Source: CAWFKW01 sp963816535 (GTDB taxonomy: Bacteria; Bacteroidota; Ignavibacteria; Tepidaquicellales; OLB5). Taken from it: a stretch of DNA of 64,000 bases. This document shows, piece by piece, positions 44,999 to 53,724 of the stretch (positions are counted from its first letter, which is position 1; each line of letters opens with the position of its first letter). The notes under the pieces are model-generated. The model saw only the letters and a program-made list of their open reading frames with translations, did not search any database and had not been told where the DNA came from. The stretch spans positions 62,001 through 126,000 of the forward strand of contig CAWFKW010000003.1 in NCBI GenBank assembly GCA_963816535.1, written 5' to 3'. A program made the translations under genes and the position numbers.

Positions 44999-46705
44999 TT
45001 ATTTTTGTGATTGAATTACTACTAGCGTTAAAGTTACCACGCTTACTATTACCGATGCGACCTTTGATATCAAATCTATATCATATGCAAAATCTCTCTT
45101 CAATAGCTTTGGCACATATACAAAATCATTAGATTGTATCCTCGCTTTGTCAGGTTCAACCCATTCACGCGTCTTGAATTTGATTACCCTCATTTCATCC
45201 TGATCAGCCCTGTCCGCAAACCCGCCGGCGGCATTTATATAGTACGTGCAGTCTGCCCCCTCTTTGTATGGAACATACCCGGGCTTGTTTACCTGACCAT
45301 AAACATATACCTGCTTCTTATTATCTCCAATATATATTATGTCGCCATTGTGCAATATTACATCCTGCGACTCGTCTCCCGCAGCCAGCTTTTCAAAATC
45401 AACGTTTACTCTGCCAATTTTATATTTCAGGTCCTGATTAAAATTATCTCTTTCATCTTTACTTGACAAAACATCATTGAGTCTCTGAGTGTAATAGACC
45501 TCTAGTGAGTCGCCAAGTTTACTTTGAACCGGCAGAGTATCAATCTTTCTAAACAACTCACTGGTTGGCAAATAAGCATTTGGAGTTAATCCTCCGCATT
45601 CCTTCAGTATGTCAGATAGCTTTGTATTATTCTTCGTAATCGGGTATCTGCCTATTTTCACAGCCTCTCCCAGGACTACAATTGCAAAATCTTCTCTCTC
45701 TTCTTCGTGCACCGGCACAACCACACGGTCGTCGGGCTGAAGTTTCATATGCTTATTCTCATTATAGTTTACGTACATCCTTTCCATTTTTGTTGCGCTT
45801 GGATTCATTCTTGCAATAAGAATACTGTCGAGAGATGCAACAGATGTTACCCCTCTGACTAGCTGCAAAGCTGTTTCCAAATCGTCGCCCTCAATATATT
45901 CAAACATTCCCGGATATTGCACAGCTCCCATAACCGAAATAAATCTATGATCCCAATCATATTTTGGTATATTTATGACGTCCCCTTCTCTCAAAAACGG
46001 ATTAAATTTTTCATCCTGTGTGGCGAAATACTTATATAAATCAATTCTTTGGATTTGCCCGTTTTTTCGCTTCAAACTAATGTTCCTCAAACTGAAATTT
46101 CCTCGCTCACCCGGGAATGTGCCTGACCGCATCAAAGAAAGGCTGTCTGACATAACAAACGAAATAATAGTACTCGCCCTCATAATCGCTGAAACAGGGT
46201 AGGTTCCTTGTCCCACTCCTGTGACCGTAACGGTAAATCGCCTCGGTGATATTAAAGTCAGAGTGATATTGGCTGAAATATATCTCTTTTTAACACCATC
46301 AATAACTTTCTGTTTGGCTTCTGCCAAAGTCAAGCCGTTAACACTTATTTCTCCGACAGAAGGAACAATCAATGACCCTTCAGGGCTAACAATTATCGGC
46401 AATGGCTGATTTATTACTCCCCAAATTCCAAGTGAGAATATGTCATTGGGACCAACTATATATTTATTAGCGTCAATGGCTCCTTCAAGCAGCTGGTCGT
46501 TGTAGATGGTTGCGGAAGTGCTCGATGGCTCGATCTGTTTCAGGATATCATCAAAACCTGAAATATCAATCTTGGGAGTTGATATATCCATTTGCCTAAG
46601 AGACGACGTCTTGTCAATGGACTTATCTTGAGTTTTCTGAGAAAACGTGCCATGACATACCAAGACAAGCGCGATTAAAAGAAGAATCAGCTTTAGTTTA
46701 TTCAT
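44999..46705 (-). CDS. Outer-membrane polysaccharide export protein (Wza-like, SLBB domains)
   Basis: A 568-residue export channel protein. The signal peptide ends near FSQ (about residue 23). There is no lipobox Cys, so it is not an obvious lipoprotein. The polysaccharide-export domain (about 80-190) has YIVGPNDIFSLGIWG and SPEGSLIVPSVGEISVNG, followed by three or four SLBB repeats (VMGAVQYPGMFEY, VVLGEAVKIGRYPI, VYGQVNKPGYVPY). A terminal hydrophobic helix (about 545-565) fits the outer-membrane alpha-barrel. Its ATG overlaps the preceding phosphohexomutase stop by four bases. Confidence 0.92.
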   Translation of the reverse strand: MNKLKLILLLIALVLVCHGTFSQKTQDKSIDKTSSLRQMDISTPKIDISGFDDILKQIEPSSTSATIYNDQLLEGAIDANKYIVGPNDIFSLGIWGVINQPLPIIVSPEGSLIVPSVGEISVNGLTLAEAKQKVIDGVKKRYISANITLTLISPRRFTVTVTGVGQGTYPVSAIMRASTIISFVMSDSLSLMRSGTFPGERGNFSLRNISLKRKNGQIQRIDLYKYFATQDEKFNPFLREGDVINIPKYDWDHRFISVMGAVQYPGMFEYIEGDDLETALQLVRGVTSVASLDSILIARMNPSATKMERMYVNYNENKHMKLQPDDRVVVPVHEEEREDFAIVVLGEAVKIGRYPITKNNTKLSDILKECGGLTPNAYLPTSELFRKIDTLPVQSKLGDSLEVYYTQRLNDVLSSKDERDNFNQDLKYKIGRVNVDFEKLAAGDESQDVILHNGDIIYIGDNKKQVYVYGQVNKPGYVPYKEGADCTYYINAAGGFADRADQDEMRVIKFKTREWVEPDKARIQSNDFVYVPKLLKRDFAYDIDLISKVASVIVSVVTLTLVVIQSQK

Positions 46706-48099
46706 TTATTTTGAAGATTAAATTTCTTTAATATATCATTTAAGACCAGTTCCGTCTTGTCAGTATTCTCAGATTCACAGTAAATTCTAAGCAAAGGCTC
46801 CGTACCCGAGGCGCGGACCAGCACCCATCCGTTTTCAAAATACAGCTTGCAGCCGTCTAACTCGCTCTTATCTATCACTTTCATACCGCCCACATCCGTC
46901 AAAGTTCTTGCCTTTTCGATCAATTCTGATTTCAAGTCATTACTGTCCAGATGCTGGTCTATTCGCTTGTAAAAAAATTTACCGTATTTCTCTTCTATAT
47001 CCGAAATCAGTGAACTCAATTTCTTTTTTCTAGTCGCCAGCATTTCAGAAAACATCATTCCGTTGAATATTCCGTCACGCTCCGGTAAATGATTTTTCAA
47101 CCCAATCCCGCCGCTTTCCTCCGCGCCTATAAGTATATCTTCTTTGATCATTAATTCAGAAATGTATTTGAACCCTATGGGGACTGTGTACAGTTTTAAT
47201 CCGTAAGCGTCGCAAATCCGCTTTATCAGCTCGCTCGATGAAAAACCCCTCACAACTCCGCCCGTCATTTTCTTATCTTCGATCAAATAAGTAAGCAGCA
47301 AAGCGAACGTCTTTTGGGCATCGATAAAATTCCCATTCTCATCGAATATCGCTATCCTGTCGGCATCGCCGTCCGTTACTATTCCAATATCGTAATTTCC
47401 GGATCTTAGTTCCGAAGAAATCAGAGAGAGGTTCTTCAATACCGGCTCGGGACTTGAGCCTCCGAACGACGGATTAACTTCGCTCCTGATAGCCGTAACA
47501 TCGATCAACTCATCCATCATCCCCTGGCCGGAACCATACATTGCGTCATAAATTATTTTTACGCCCGAACTCTTTATTTTTTCTATGTCAATATTTTTAG
47601 CCAGAGTATTGACATAATATTTTTTGCCATCTGTAAATTCGATTATCCGGTCTGACATAAGCTGGTCAAATAATTTATCGCCATAGTCAAAGTCATTATT
47701 GATCACTTTTTCAACGAAAGCAAGATTGGCCGGGCCCATCGAACCGCCATATTCATCTTTAAGCTTGAACCCGTTATATTTTGCCGGATTGTGAGATGAC
47801 GTTATCATTACTCCGTATGCAAGGTTCTTATCCCTGGTCAACAGAGATACTGTCGGAGTTGTTACAAACGTGTCCGTAAGGTAAACCTTTATTCCGTGAT
47901 TTCCAAAAACCTCAGCTGAATATGCCGCGAATTCCTTAGAAAGAAATCTTGTGTCATAACCGATGATAATACCGTTTTTTATTTTGGGATGATTTTCAAA
48001 CGCCACCGCTGTCGCCTTTGAAATCCTTCTCAAATTTTCAAAAGTGTATTCATCCGCAATGACCGCACGCCAGCCATCGGTGCCAAATTTTATCGCCAT
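46702..48099 (-). CDS. Phosphoglucomutase/phosphomannomutase
   Basis: A 465-residue alpha-D-phosphohexomutase that interconverts hexose-6-phosphate and hexose-1-phosphate for nucleotide-sugar synthesis. The active-site TSSHNP has the phosphoserine at about 102. The metal loop TDGDADRIAIFD, the sugar-binding GAEESGGIG and the C-terminal phosphate-binding RASGTEPLLRIY are all intact. The N-terminus IKFGTDGWRAVIADEYT is standard. It is the first polysaccharide gene in the operon and overlaps wza by ATGA. Sugar preference cannot be read from the sequence. Confidence 0.95.
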   Translation of the reverse strand: MAIKFGTDGWRAVIADEYTFENLRRISKATAVAFENHPKIKNGIIIGYDTRFLSKEFAAYSAEVFGNHGIKVYLTDTFVTTPTVSLLTRDKNLAYGVMITSSHNPAKYNGFKLKDEYGGSMGPANLAFVEKVINNDFDYGDKLFDQLMSDRIIEFTDGKKYYVNTLAKNIDIEKIKSSGVKIIYDAMYGSGQGMMDELIDVTAIRSEVNPSFGGSSPEPVLKNLSLISSELRSGNYDIGIVTDGDADRIAIFDENGNFIDAQKTFALLLTYLIEDKKMTGGVVRGFSSSELIKRICDAYGLKLYTVPIGFKYISELMIKEDILIGAEESGGIGLKNHLPERDGIFNGMMFSEMLATRKKKLSSLISDIEEKYGKFFYKRIDQHLDSNDLKSELIEKARTLTDVGGMKVIDKSELDGCKLYFENGWVLVRASGTEPLLRIYCESENTDKTELVLNDILKKFNLQNK

Positions 48100-48130
48100 T
48101 TATGAATTATGAACTTTTCCGAATTTAGTT

Positions 48131-48535
48131 TTAATTACGATGTTCGTGAGCCCATTTCTTAACGTAATCGATCGTCTCGTATGTGGGAGTACCGGGAGTG
48201 AACAGCTCTCCGACCCCAAGTTCTCTTAGCTTTGCAATATCTTCCTTAGGTATTATTCCACCGCCAAAAAGCAAAACGTTCTCTATACCTTTCAGTTTCA
48301 TCTGGTCCAGGATCTTTTTGAATATGGTCATGTGAGCTCCGCTCAATATGCTTATGCCAATTGCATCTACATCCTCCTGAAGAGCCGCTTCAACTATCAT
48401 TTCCGGCGATTGCCTCAATCCCAGGTATATAACTTCAATTCCTGCATCCCTGAATGCCGCGGCAATTACTTTAGCTCCCCTGTCGTGACCGTCTAATCCT
48501 GCTTTTGCGATGATTACCCGTATTTTCTTATCCAT
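48131..48535 (-). CDS. Stand-alone B12-binding domain protein (methylmalonyl-CoA mutase C-terminal subunit type)
   Basis: A 134-residue cobalamin-binding protein. I chose ATG 48535 (MDKKIRVIIAKAGLDGHDRG) because the longer frame to 48643 adds residues unlike the family. The DGHDRG motif provides His17, the lower ligand to cobalt. EVIYLGLRQSPEMIV, ISILSGAH and LFGGGIIPKEDI are the other B12-fold motifs. It matches the small subunit of split methylmalonyl-CoA mutases, whose large subunit is not in this window. It lies between the flippase-like gene and the phosphohexomutase. It may pair with a distant mutase subunit. Confidence 0.9.
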   Translation of the reverse strand: MDKKIRVIIAKAGLDGHDRGAKVIAAAFRDAGIEVIYLGLRQSPEMIVEAALQEDVDAIGISILSGAHMTIFKKILDQMKLKGIENVLLFGGGIIPKEDIAKLRELGVGELFTPGTPTYETIDYVKKWAHEHRN

Positions 48536-48552
48536 ATGATAGAACATAAAAA

Positions 48553-49530
48553 TTAAGACTCCAGAGACATTTCTGAAATCTTCTTGTGCGATACCTTTTG
48601 ATATGTCAAAACTGCAGCTATACCTACCAAAACAGCGAACCAAAGGGTGGCTATCCTGATCAAAAGAGTGGAAGCAACTGCTACATTTTCTGCCACTTTT
48701 TTGAGCGAAACAAGCATAAATGCAATGCTCGCGTCAGTGGCGCCCAGGCCGCCGGGGAGCATTGTAACAGCCCCGGCAATTGTGGCAAAACCATATATAA
48801 ATGTTGATACAAAAATATCAACTTGAACCTGGTTTTCAATTCCAAAACTGTTGATTACAAAATAAAGCCCCAGACATTCAAAAAACCATGCAAAAATACT
48901 AAAAATTATCGTAATAATTAACTCCTTTATCCTTATCATCAGATAAATGCTGTCATAAGCCTGGTAGATTCTGTGAGAAATCTTTGAAAAAAACGAAAAT
49001 CTCTCAAAAAAACCAATTACAGCATGTGAAATGGTCTTCGAACTCAACAAAGCCACCAAAATAACGAAGAAAACCCCAATTACTGTGATAAGCCTGCTGT
49101 CATATCCGAACATTATTACGCCTACCATGCACAAGAGTATTAGAGAAAGAAAATCGGTGATCCTTTCGGCAAGTACAATAGGGGCGCTCTTGCTTATCGG
49201 AGTCCCGTTATGTTCCTTCAGTAAATATGATTTAAAAACCTCGCCCACTTTGCCCGGCGTCACTGACATAATAAAGGATGACAGAAAAATCAAAAGGCTC
49301 ATCTTCCTGTCAAGTTTAATGCCAAGCACCTTCGTATAATAATCCCATTTAATGAATCGCATTATATAATTACAGGATGAGAGAACCAGCAGAAGCGGAA
49401 ATATAAGCCAGTTAAACTTCTCGAACGCGGCTAACAGCTGTCCGAAATTAGCGTAGATACTCAGAGCTAAATAAACAACGGCCCCGAATACAATAGAATA
49501 TATTATCCTCTTCTTATATTTCTGAAACAA
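48553..49530 (-). CDS. Lysylphosphatidylglycerol synthase TM region/UPF0104 flippase-like membrane protein
   Basis: A 325-residue protein with about eight membrane helices. Family landmarks are the FLSSFIMSVTPGKVGEVFKSYLL segment (PGKxGE motif) and the terminal TMLPGGLGATDASIAFML (GGLGATD). Relatives include AglD and the membrane half of MprF, thought to help move lipid-linked compounds across the membrane. Its start directly abuts the maf stop with no gap. The cargo is not known; lipid-linked sugar or phospholipid flipping is possible. Confidence 0.85.
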   Translation of the reverse strand: MFQKYKKRIIYSIVFGAVVYLALSIYANFGQLLAAFEKFNWLIFPLLLVLSSCNYIMRFIKWDYYTKVLGIKLDRKMSLLIFLSSFIMSVTPGKVGEVFKSYLLKEHNGTPISKSAPIVLAERITDFLSLILLCMVGVIMFGYDSRLITVIGVFFVILVALLSSKTISHAVIGFFERFSFFSKISHRIYQAYDSIYLMIRIKELIITIIFSIFAWFFECLGLYFVINSFGIENQVQVDIFVSTFIYGFATIAGAVTMLPGGLGATDASIAFMLVSLKKVAENVAVASTLLIRIATLWFAVLVGIAAVLTYQKVSHKKISEMSLES

Positions 49531-50193
49531 TTATATCCTCAGGTCCAGCGCTTTTTTCAATGCAAGATAAGTCTTGACAATTGGTAAACCAACAACGTTA
49601 AAATAATCCCCTTCAATTCTTTTCACGAATGTGCTGCCAAAATCGTCCTGGATGCCGTACGCGCCCGCTTTATCCAGAGGAGAGCCGGATCTAACATAAA
49701 AATCTATCTCACTTTTTGAGAGTCTTCTGAAAGTAACAAGCGTCGTTTCAAATGTTTTGTAAGAGCGGTTCTTTGCCTTGTCTAATACAGCAATTCCTGT
49801 TATCACTTCATGGGTCTTGCCGCTCAGAAAACCCAGCATCTTCACCGCATCTTTTTTATCTTCAGGTTTGTTCAGAATTTTATTCCCGAGAACAACAACG
49901 GTGTCTGCCCCAATCACAACGGCTCTGCTTCCCGATTTAACGGCCTTCGCTTTTTCAAGAGCCAGCTTGCTCACAAAAAGCGGAATATTTCCTATGGCCT
50001 CCGGAAAATGTTCCGCAATATTTGCCGGTTCTACCCGGAACTTCAATCCGAAATTTCTGAGAAGAACTTCAAGCAGGTATTTTCTCCTTGGCGAAGCTGA
50101 CGCCAGAATAATTTCAGGATGTAATATACTAATAGCCTGACTCCCTGAGCGGACTGACTCCGTAAATAGAAATCCCACGCATGACATTGTCAA
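49531..50193 (-). CDS. maf: Maf family nucleoside triphosphate pyrophosphatase
   Basis: Maf proteins hydrolyse nucleotide triphosphates, mainly dTTP, UTP or modified pyrimidine nucleotides, to the monophosphate, and some influence cell division. The signature SASPRRKYLLE lies near residues 33-43, with VIGADTVVVLG, ILNKPEDKKDA, SGKTHEVITGIAV and GDYFNVVGLPI completing the family pattern. The 25 residues before IILASASPRR are longer than usual and no better internal ATG exists, so the true start is uncertain. The gene ends next to the flippase-like gene's start. Confidence 0.93.
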   Translation of the reverse strand: MTMSCVGFLFTESVRSGSQAISILHPEIILASASPRRKYLLEVLLRNFGLKFRVEPANIAEHFPEAIGNIPLFVSKLALEKAKAVKSGSRAVVIGADTVVVLGNKILNKPEDKKDAVKMLGFLSGKTHEVITGIAVLDKAKNRSYKTFETTLVTFRRLSKSEIDFYVRSGSPLDKAGAYGIQDDFGSTFVKRIEGDYFNVVGLPIVKTYLALKKALDLRI

Positions 50194-50357
50194 ATATCGC
50201 GCCGGCTGCCACTATAACAAGCAAAGAAATTATTATCTGCCTGTTGGATAAACTGATGATTAGTCCTTATTTTAGTTCAAGAAATGGTATATGTATATCT
50301 ATATGTTATGCGGTAATTTTGAAGTTTGTTGTACCTGCTCTGTATGGCAAGGCAATA

Positions 50358-52094
50358 TTATAATATTTGCAAATAATTTGGTATCCTATTAATTATATCC
50401 CCGGACTTAACCCTGTCGCGTTCCCCCGTTTTTCTTATTTTTACCTCGATTTCTCCATTTTTCATATTCTTTTCGCTCACTATTAACTGCACTGGTATTC
50501 CTATCAGGTCGGCATCCTTGAATTTCATTCCCGGGCTCAGCTCCGCCCTGTCGTCATATAATACCTCAAAGTTCTTTGACTGCAGTTCATCATACAGCCT
50601 GTCAGATTCAGCCTTCACTTCCGCGATTTTCGGATTAACGCATATCAAGTGAACATGGAACGGCGCTATCTCGCCCGTCCATATAATTCCGTCCTTATCA
50701 TGATTGCATTCTATATGCGCGGCGGCAATCCGCTCAACGCCGATTCCGTAACTGCCCATGATAATTACGTTATCGCGTCCGTTCTCATCAAGGAACTTAG
50801 CGCCCAGCGCCTTCGAATACTTTGAGCCAAGCTTATAGATATGTCCCACTTCAATTGCCTTAACAATTCTAAGCTTTGAGCTCTTCCCGTTTTTGTCCGG
50901 CAGAGTCATCTCGCCTTCTTTCACCATGCGCATGTCATGATATTCAATACCCGGCGCATCGCGCGTGAAATCAATATTGCGGTAATGGTAATCGTTCCTG
51001 TTGGCGCCGCTGATAAGCTCATCGGCATCTTTCAAACGCAGGTCCGCTATCATTTTCACATCCTTGTTCTTAAATCCTATCGGGCCAATCGAGCCGGCAT
51101 CAGCTCCCGCAATTTCCATAAGCTCCTCGGGATGAGCTGAGCGTATTCCGGCGAATATACTCTGCAGCTTCGGCTCGTTGAATTCATCATCCCCGCAGCA
51201 GAACGCCAGTATAAACTTATCTTTTTCTTTCTGATCTTTTGACGGAACCACAAAAACTCTCGACTTCGCTAAACGCGATTTATCCGTAGTCCCCAAAAAC
51301 TCCGCAAGCTCATCTATGGTTTTGATATCCGGCGTATGAAATTCCTCAGCCGGCTTATTTGAATTCAATCGCGCAACAGGTTCAACAAATGAAACAGCAA
51401 CCTCGATATTGGAAGCATAACTTCCGTCTTCAGCTACCACGCAATTATCCTCGCCTGAATCAGCTTCAACCATAAATTCTTCGCTTGCGCTGCCGCCCAT
51501 GGCTCCGCTGAACGCCGAGACTACAAAAAATTTCAGTCCGCAGCGCGTAAATATATTTTTGTATGCCCTGTCCTGATCGTTATACGATTTATCCAGACCC
51601 TCCGGAGTAGCATCAAACGAATACGCGTCTTTCATTGTGAACTGGCGCGCGCGCAGAACTCCGCCTCTCGGGCGCGGTTCATTGCGGAACTTCGACTGGA
51701 TTTGATACCACACTTGCGGCAAATTCTTATATGAAACTAAATTAGGCTTAGCAAGCGATGTAAACACTTCTTCATGCGTGGGGCAAAGTACCAGCTCGCG
51801 GTTCTTGATCCTGAACATGTTGTCGCCGTAGTCTTCAAGACGGCCGGTTTGCGCCCAGAGCTCATTGGGCGACAGGGCGGGAAGGTAAAACTCGTTGCCG
51901 CCGATAGCGTTCATTTCTTCGCGCAGGATTTGCTCAATCTTCCTGAAAACCCTTACCCCGAGCGGCAAATATGAATAAACTCCGGCAGTTAACTGCCTTA
52001 TCATGCCGGCCCTCAGCATCAAAACATGCGACGGTATCACCGCATCCGTTGGCGCTTCCTTTAATGTAGGTATAAAAAATTCGCTGAATTTCAT
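50358..52094 (-). CDS. proS: Prolyl-tRNA synthetase (bacterial type, with editing insertion)
   Basis: A 578-residue class II synthetase that charges tRNA-Pro. The N-terminal core has SHVLMLRAGMIRQLTAGVYSYLPLG, CPTHEEVFTSL, FRNEPRPRGGVLRARQFTMKDAYSF (motif 2) and the middle editing (INS) domain, about 225-400, which deacylates Ala-tRNA-Pro. Motif 3 (IMGSYGIGVERIAAAHIE) and a C-terminal anticodon-binding domain (VHLICVNPKIAEVKAE) follow. Normal length and order. It is the rightmost member of the leftward gene run; 164 bases separate it from maf. Confidence 0.97.
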   Translation of the reverse strand: MKFSEFFIPTLKEAPTDAVIPSHVLMLRAGMIRQLTAGVYSYLPLGVRVFRKIEQILREEMNAIGGNEFYLPALSPNELWAQTGRLEDYGDNMFRIKNRELVLCPTHEEVFTSLAKPNLVSYKNLPQVWYQIQSKFRNEPRPRGGVLRARQFTMKDAYSFDATPEGLDKSYNDQDRAYKNIFTRCGLKFFVVSAFSGAMGGSASEEFMVEADSGEDNCVVAEDGSYASNIEVAVSFVEPVARLNSNKPAEEFHTPDIKTIDELAEFLGTTDKSRLAKSRVFVVPSKDQKEKDKFILAFCCGDDEFNEPKLQSIFAGIRSAHPEELMEIAGADAGSIGPIGFKNKDVKMIADLRLKDADELISGANRNDYHYRNIDFTRDAPGIEYHDMRMVKEGEMTLPDKNGKSSKLRIVKAIEVGHIYKLGSKYSKALGAKFLDENGRDNVIIMGSYGIGVERIAAAHIECNHDKDGIIWTGEIAPFHVHLICVNPKIAEVKAESDRLYDELQSKNFEVLYDDRAELSPGMKFKDADLIGIPVQLIVSEKNMKNGEIEVKIRKTGERDRVKSGDIINRIPNYLQIL

Positions 52095-52244
52095 AGATTA
52101 CAAATATAGAACATGGCAGGCAAAGGTTAAAGGGGAAAGGCCGTGAGACGGCAGACGGCAAACGTGAAACGGCAAAAGTCAAACTGATTCTAATGCGGCG
52201 TAAAACAAATAATTGCGCGCTTTAACCCAATCCATATTCGTAAT
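52095..52244. other. Intergenic region with short direct repeats between proS and higA
   Basis: About 150 bases. The middle (52140-52190) consists of variants of GACGGCA/AACGGCAAA and GTGAAACG, a low-complexity purine-rich tract that resembles the complement of the tract at 62880-63017. No gene or clear terminator was found. Confidence 0.5.
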
Positions 52245-52605
52245 TCAATATTCCTTTATGAGCGTTTCCGCAGGGATTTTCAGATGTTTGCTTAATGAAC
52301 GGATCATCGGCAGCGTTAGTTTTCTTTTACCGTTTAGGATTTCTGAAACACGGCTTTTGTGGCCCATAAACTTTGCAAGGTCTTTGCGTTTCAGCTGGCC
52401 CTGATCCATGGCAAATTTTAATCGCCTCTATTGGATCCGGCGGAGGGATCGGGTAATGTTCATCTTCGTATTTTTCAACCAAAATAGAAAGCGCCTCCAG
52501 TTCATTTCCCTCCTGAGAACCCGGCTTAATATTTTTTTGCATCAGCCCATAAATTTTTTCCAGAGCCGCTTCATGTTCCTTTTTAGTTTTTATCGCTTTT
52601 AACAT
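52245..52605 (-). pseudogene. higA: HigA-type antitoxin (HTH/XRE), interrupted by a frameshift
   Basis: The N-terminal half reads KTKKEHEAALEKIYGLM, EGNELEALSILVEKYEDEHYPIPPPDPIEAIK, typical of HigA antitoxins with an N-terminal helical region. The helix-turn-helix half continues in another frame: FAMDQGQLKRKDLAKFMG, SRVSEILNGKRKLTLPMIRSL, ending IPAETLIKEY. The switch is at AAAA (complement of 52416-52419). Three A instead of four would restore one 119-residue protein. It partners the toxin gene upstream, whose end overlaps its start. Confidence 0.82.
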
Positions 52606-52902
52606 ATTCTATAGTTTTTGCATTAATTTTGTCATACTCTTTGTGAGAACCAATCAAAACAATAAAAATTTGTTCTATGAAATACTCAATATCAACAATG
52701 AGCCTGTAATTGTTGCCTTTGATATTAAATGCCACTCTTTTCCCGCCAATAATGGATGCATTTCCAAAAGTTTGCTTCAGGTCGTTATGATTTCCCCATT
52801 CAGCTTTTTTTGCCTGTTCGTACCATGACTTCAAAGGCTCTTCAGAATCCGGGCGCTCTTTCCAGAATTTAACCAGAGTGTTTTTTTCGCAATTATCCGC
52901 AT
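52583..52902 (-). pseudogene. higB: HigB-type toxin (RelE-superfamily mRNA interferase), interrupted by a frameshift
   Basis: A ribosome-dependent RNase toxin of the HigB family. ATG 52902 begins MRIIAKK and then shifts out of frame in a seven-A run (complement of 52881-52887). One more A would give KKNTLVKFWKERPDSEEPLKSWY, which continues into the open frame KKAEWGNHNDLKQTF, IGGKRVAFNIKGNNYRLIV and IGSHKEYDKI. About 106 residues when restored. The toxin-first order and overlap with higA are typical of higBA. With both frames broken as given, neither protein could be made. Confidence 0.82.
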
Positions 52903-52964
52903 AAGCTCCAACAGTCAGATATACAAAAAGTTACCAAATTGGGAAAATGCATTATTTTAACCGT

Positions 52965-53010
52965 CTGCTTGCCCGCCTTTGGTGGGCCTCTGGCGGGCCT
53001 TCTGCCCAAT
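52965..53010. repeat. GCCCGCC...GGCGGGC extragenic palindrome
   Basis: A 7-base inverted repeat (52971-52977 with 52992-52998) carrying an inner GGTGGGCCTC loop, flanked by CTGCTT and CTTCTGCC. The same CTGCTTGCCCGCC...GGGCCTTCTGCC layout recurs at 63945-63993, and a related hairpin at 62746-62760. It lies in the gap of about 320 bases between higB and the lipoprotein gene, which otherwise appears featureless. Confidence 0.65.
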
Positions 53011-53220
53011 TTATTGTTGCATTTAGCTAACAAAACATAGTATATTAGCGCTATCGCAGATATAAAATCTGGTTCTGCTTCACTTAAGCGTTAATGCAAA
53101 TTTAACATTACCCGAAGATTTTCTTTAACACAGTTGCAAACATTATCATAATTCATTTAAAATTTATTTTCAGGCGAAAATAGTTATTCCGCCAAACTAA
53201 AAATAAAGGGAGAGAACAAA

Positions 53221-53655
53221 ATGAAAAAACTGATTTATCTGGTTATTGTTGTATTTATGGCAGCTATGGTTGGCTGCGGTAAAACCGATAAGGTCGATAC
53301 CAAAACCGACGGCACGGATGTTAAAACAAAAGACGTTGAAGTATCTACAACAAAGCTTCCGTCCGACTGGCCGAGCGACATTCCTGTTTACAAAGATGCT
53401 AAGCTTTTAGCCACTGCTAAGACTCCGCAGGGCTCAACCGCAACTTATGAAATAAGCGATAAGTTGAAACCGATCGGCGATTTCTACAAAGACGAAATGA
53501 AAAAAGCCGGCTACGAAGCTGATAAAAGCAACGATATGATGATGACCGATAAGGGCGGCATTATGATGTACAAAAAAAGCGGCAAAGAAGTGGACCTCAC
53601 TATGGGATACGCTGATGCAACCGGCAAAACATCGCTCGTGGTATTGGTTAAGTAA
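53221..53655 (+). CDS. Small lipoprotein of unknown function
   Basis: A 144-residue exported protein with a lipobox: hydrophobic MKKLIYLVIVVFMAAM followed by VGC at residues 17-19, so Cys19 should be lipidated. After a short charged linker, the domain starts DWPSDIPVYKDAKLL and includes STATYEISDKLKPIGDFYKDEM and a YKKSGKEVDLTMGY strand. This pattern occurs in small lipoproteins of unknown role. A good Shine-Dalgarno (GGGAGAG, about 53209-53215) precedes the ATG, and a terminator follows. Codon usage looks like highly expressed genes. It is flanked by repeats and broken toxin genes and appears to be transcribed alone. Confidence 0.8.
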   Translation: MKKLIYLVIVVFMAAMVGCGKTDKVDTKTDGTDVKTKDVEVSTTKLPSDWPSDIPVYKDAKLLATAKTPQGSTATYEISDKLKPIGDFYKDEMKKAGYEADKSNDMMMTDKGGIMMYKKSGKEVDLTMGYADATGKTSLVVLVK

Positions 53656-53724
53656 AAGTTTTTGCATTTGACGTCTGCAAAACCAAAATCCCCTCATCAT
53701 TTATATGACGGGGGGATTTTTTAT
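53653..53724. repeat. 72-base direct repeat including the terminator (copy 1)
   Basis: Begins with TAAAAGTTTTTGCA at the lipoprotein stop codon and runs through the terminator. It is nearly identical to 54363-54436, about 710 bases away in the same orientation. Confidence 0.85.
53686..53724 (+). terminator. Rho-independent terminator of the lipoprotein gene
   Basis: AATCCCCTC, a loop of TCATTTATAT-type sequence, GGGGGGATT and six T. The stem pairs AATCCCC with GGGGATT. The whole block from 53653 is duplicated at 54363. Confidence 0.8.

Noticed and set aside
48536..48643. Longer N-terminus of the B12-binding protein
   Set aside because: The extra residues are unlike the family and overlap the end of the upstream membrane-protein gene; MDKKIRV is the normal start.
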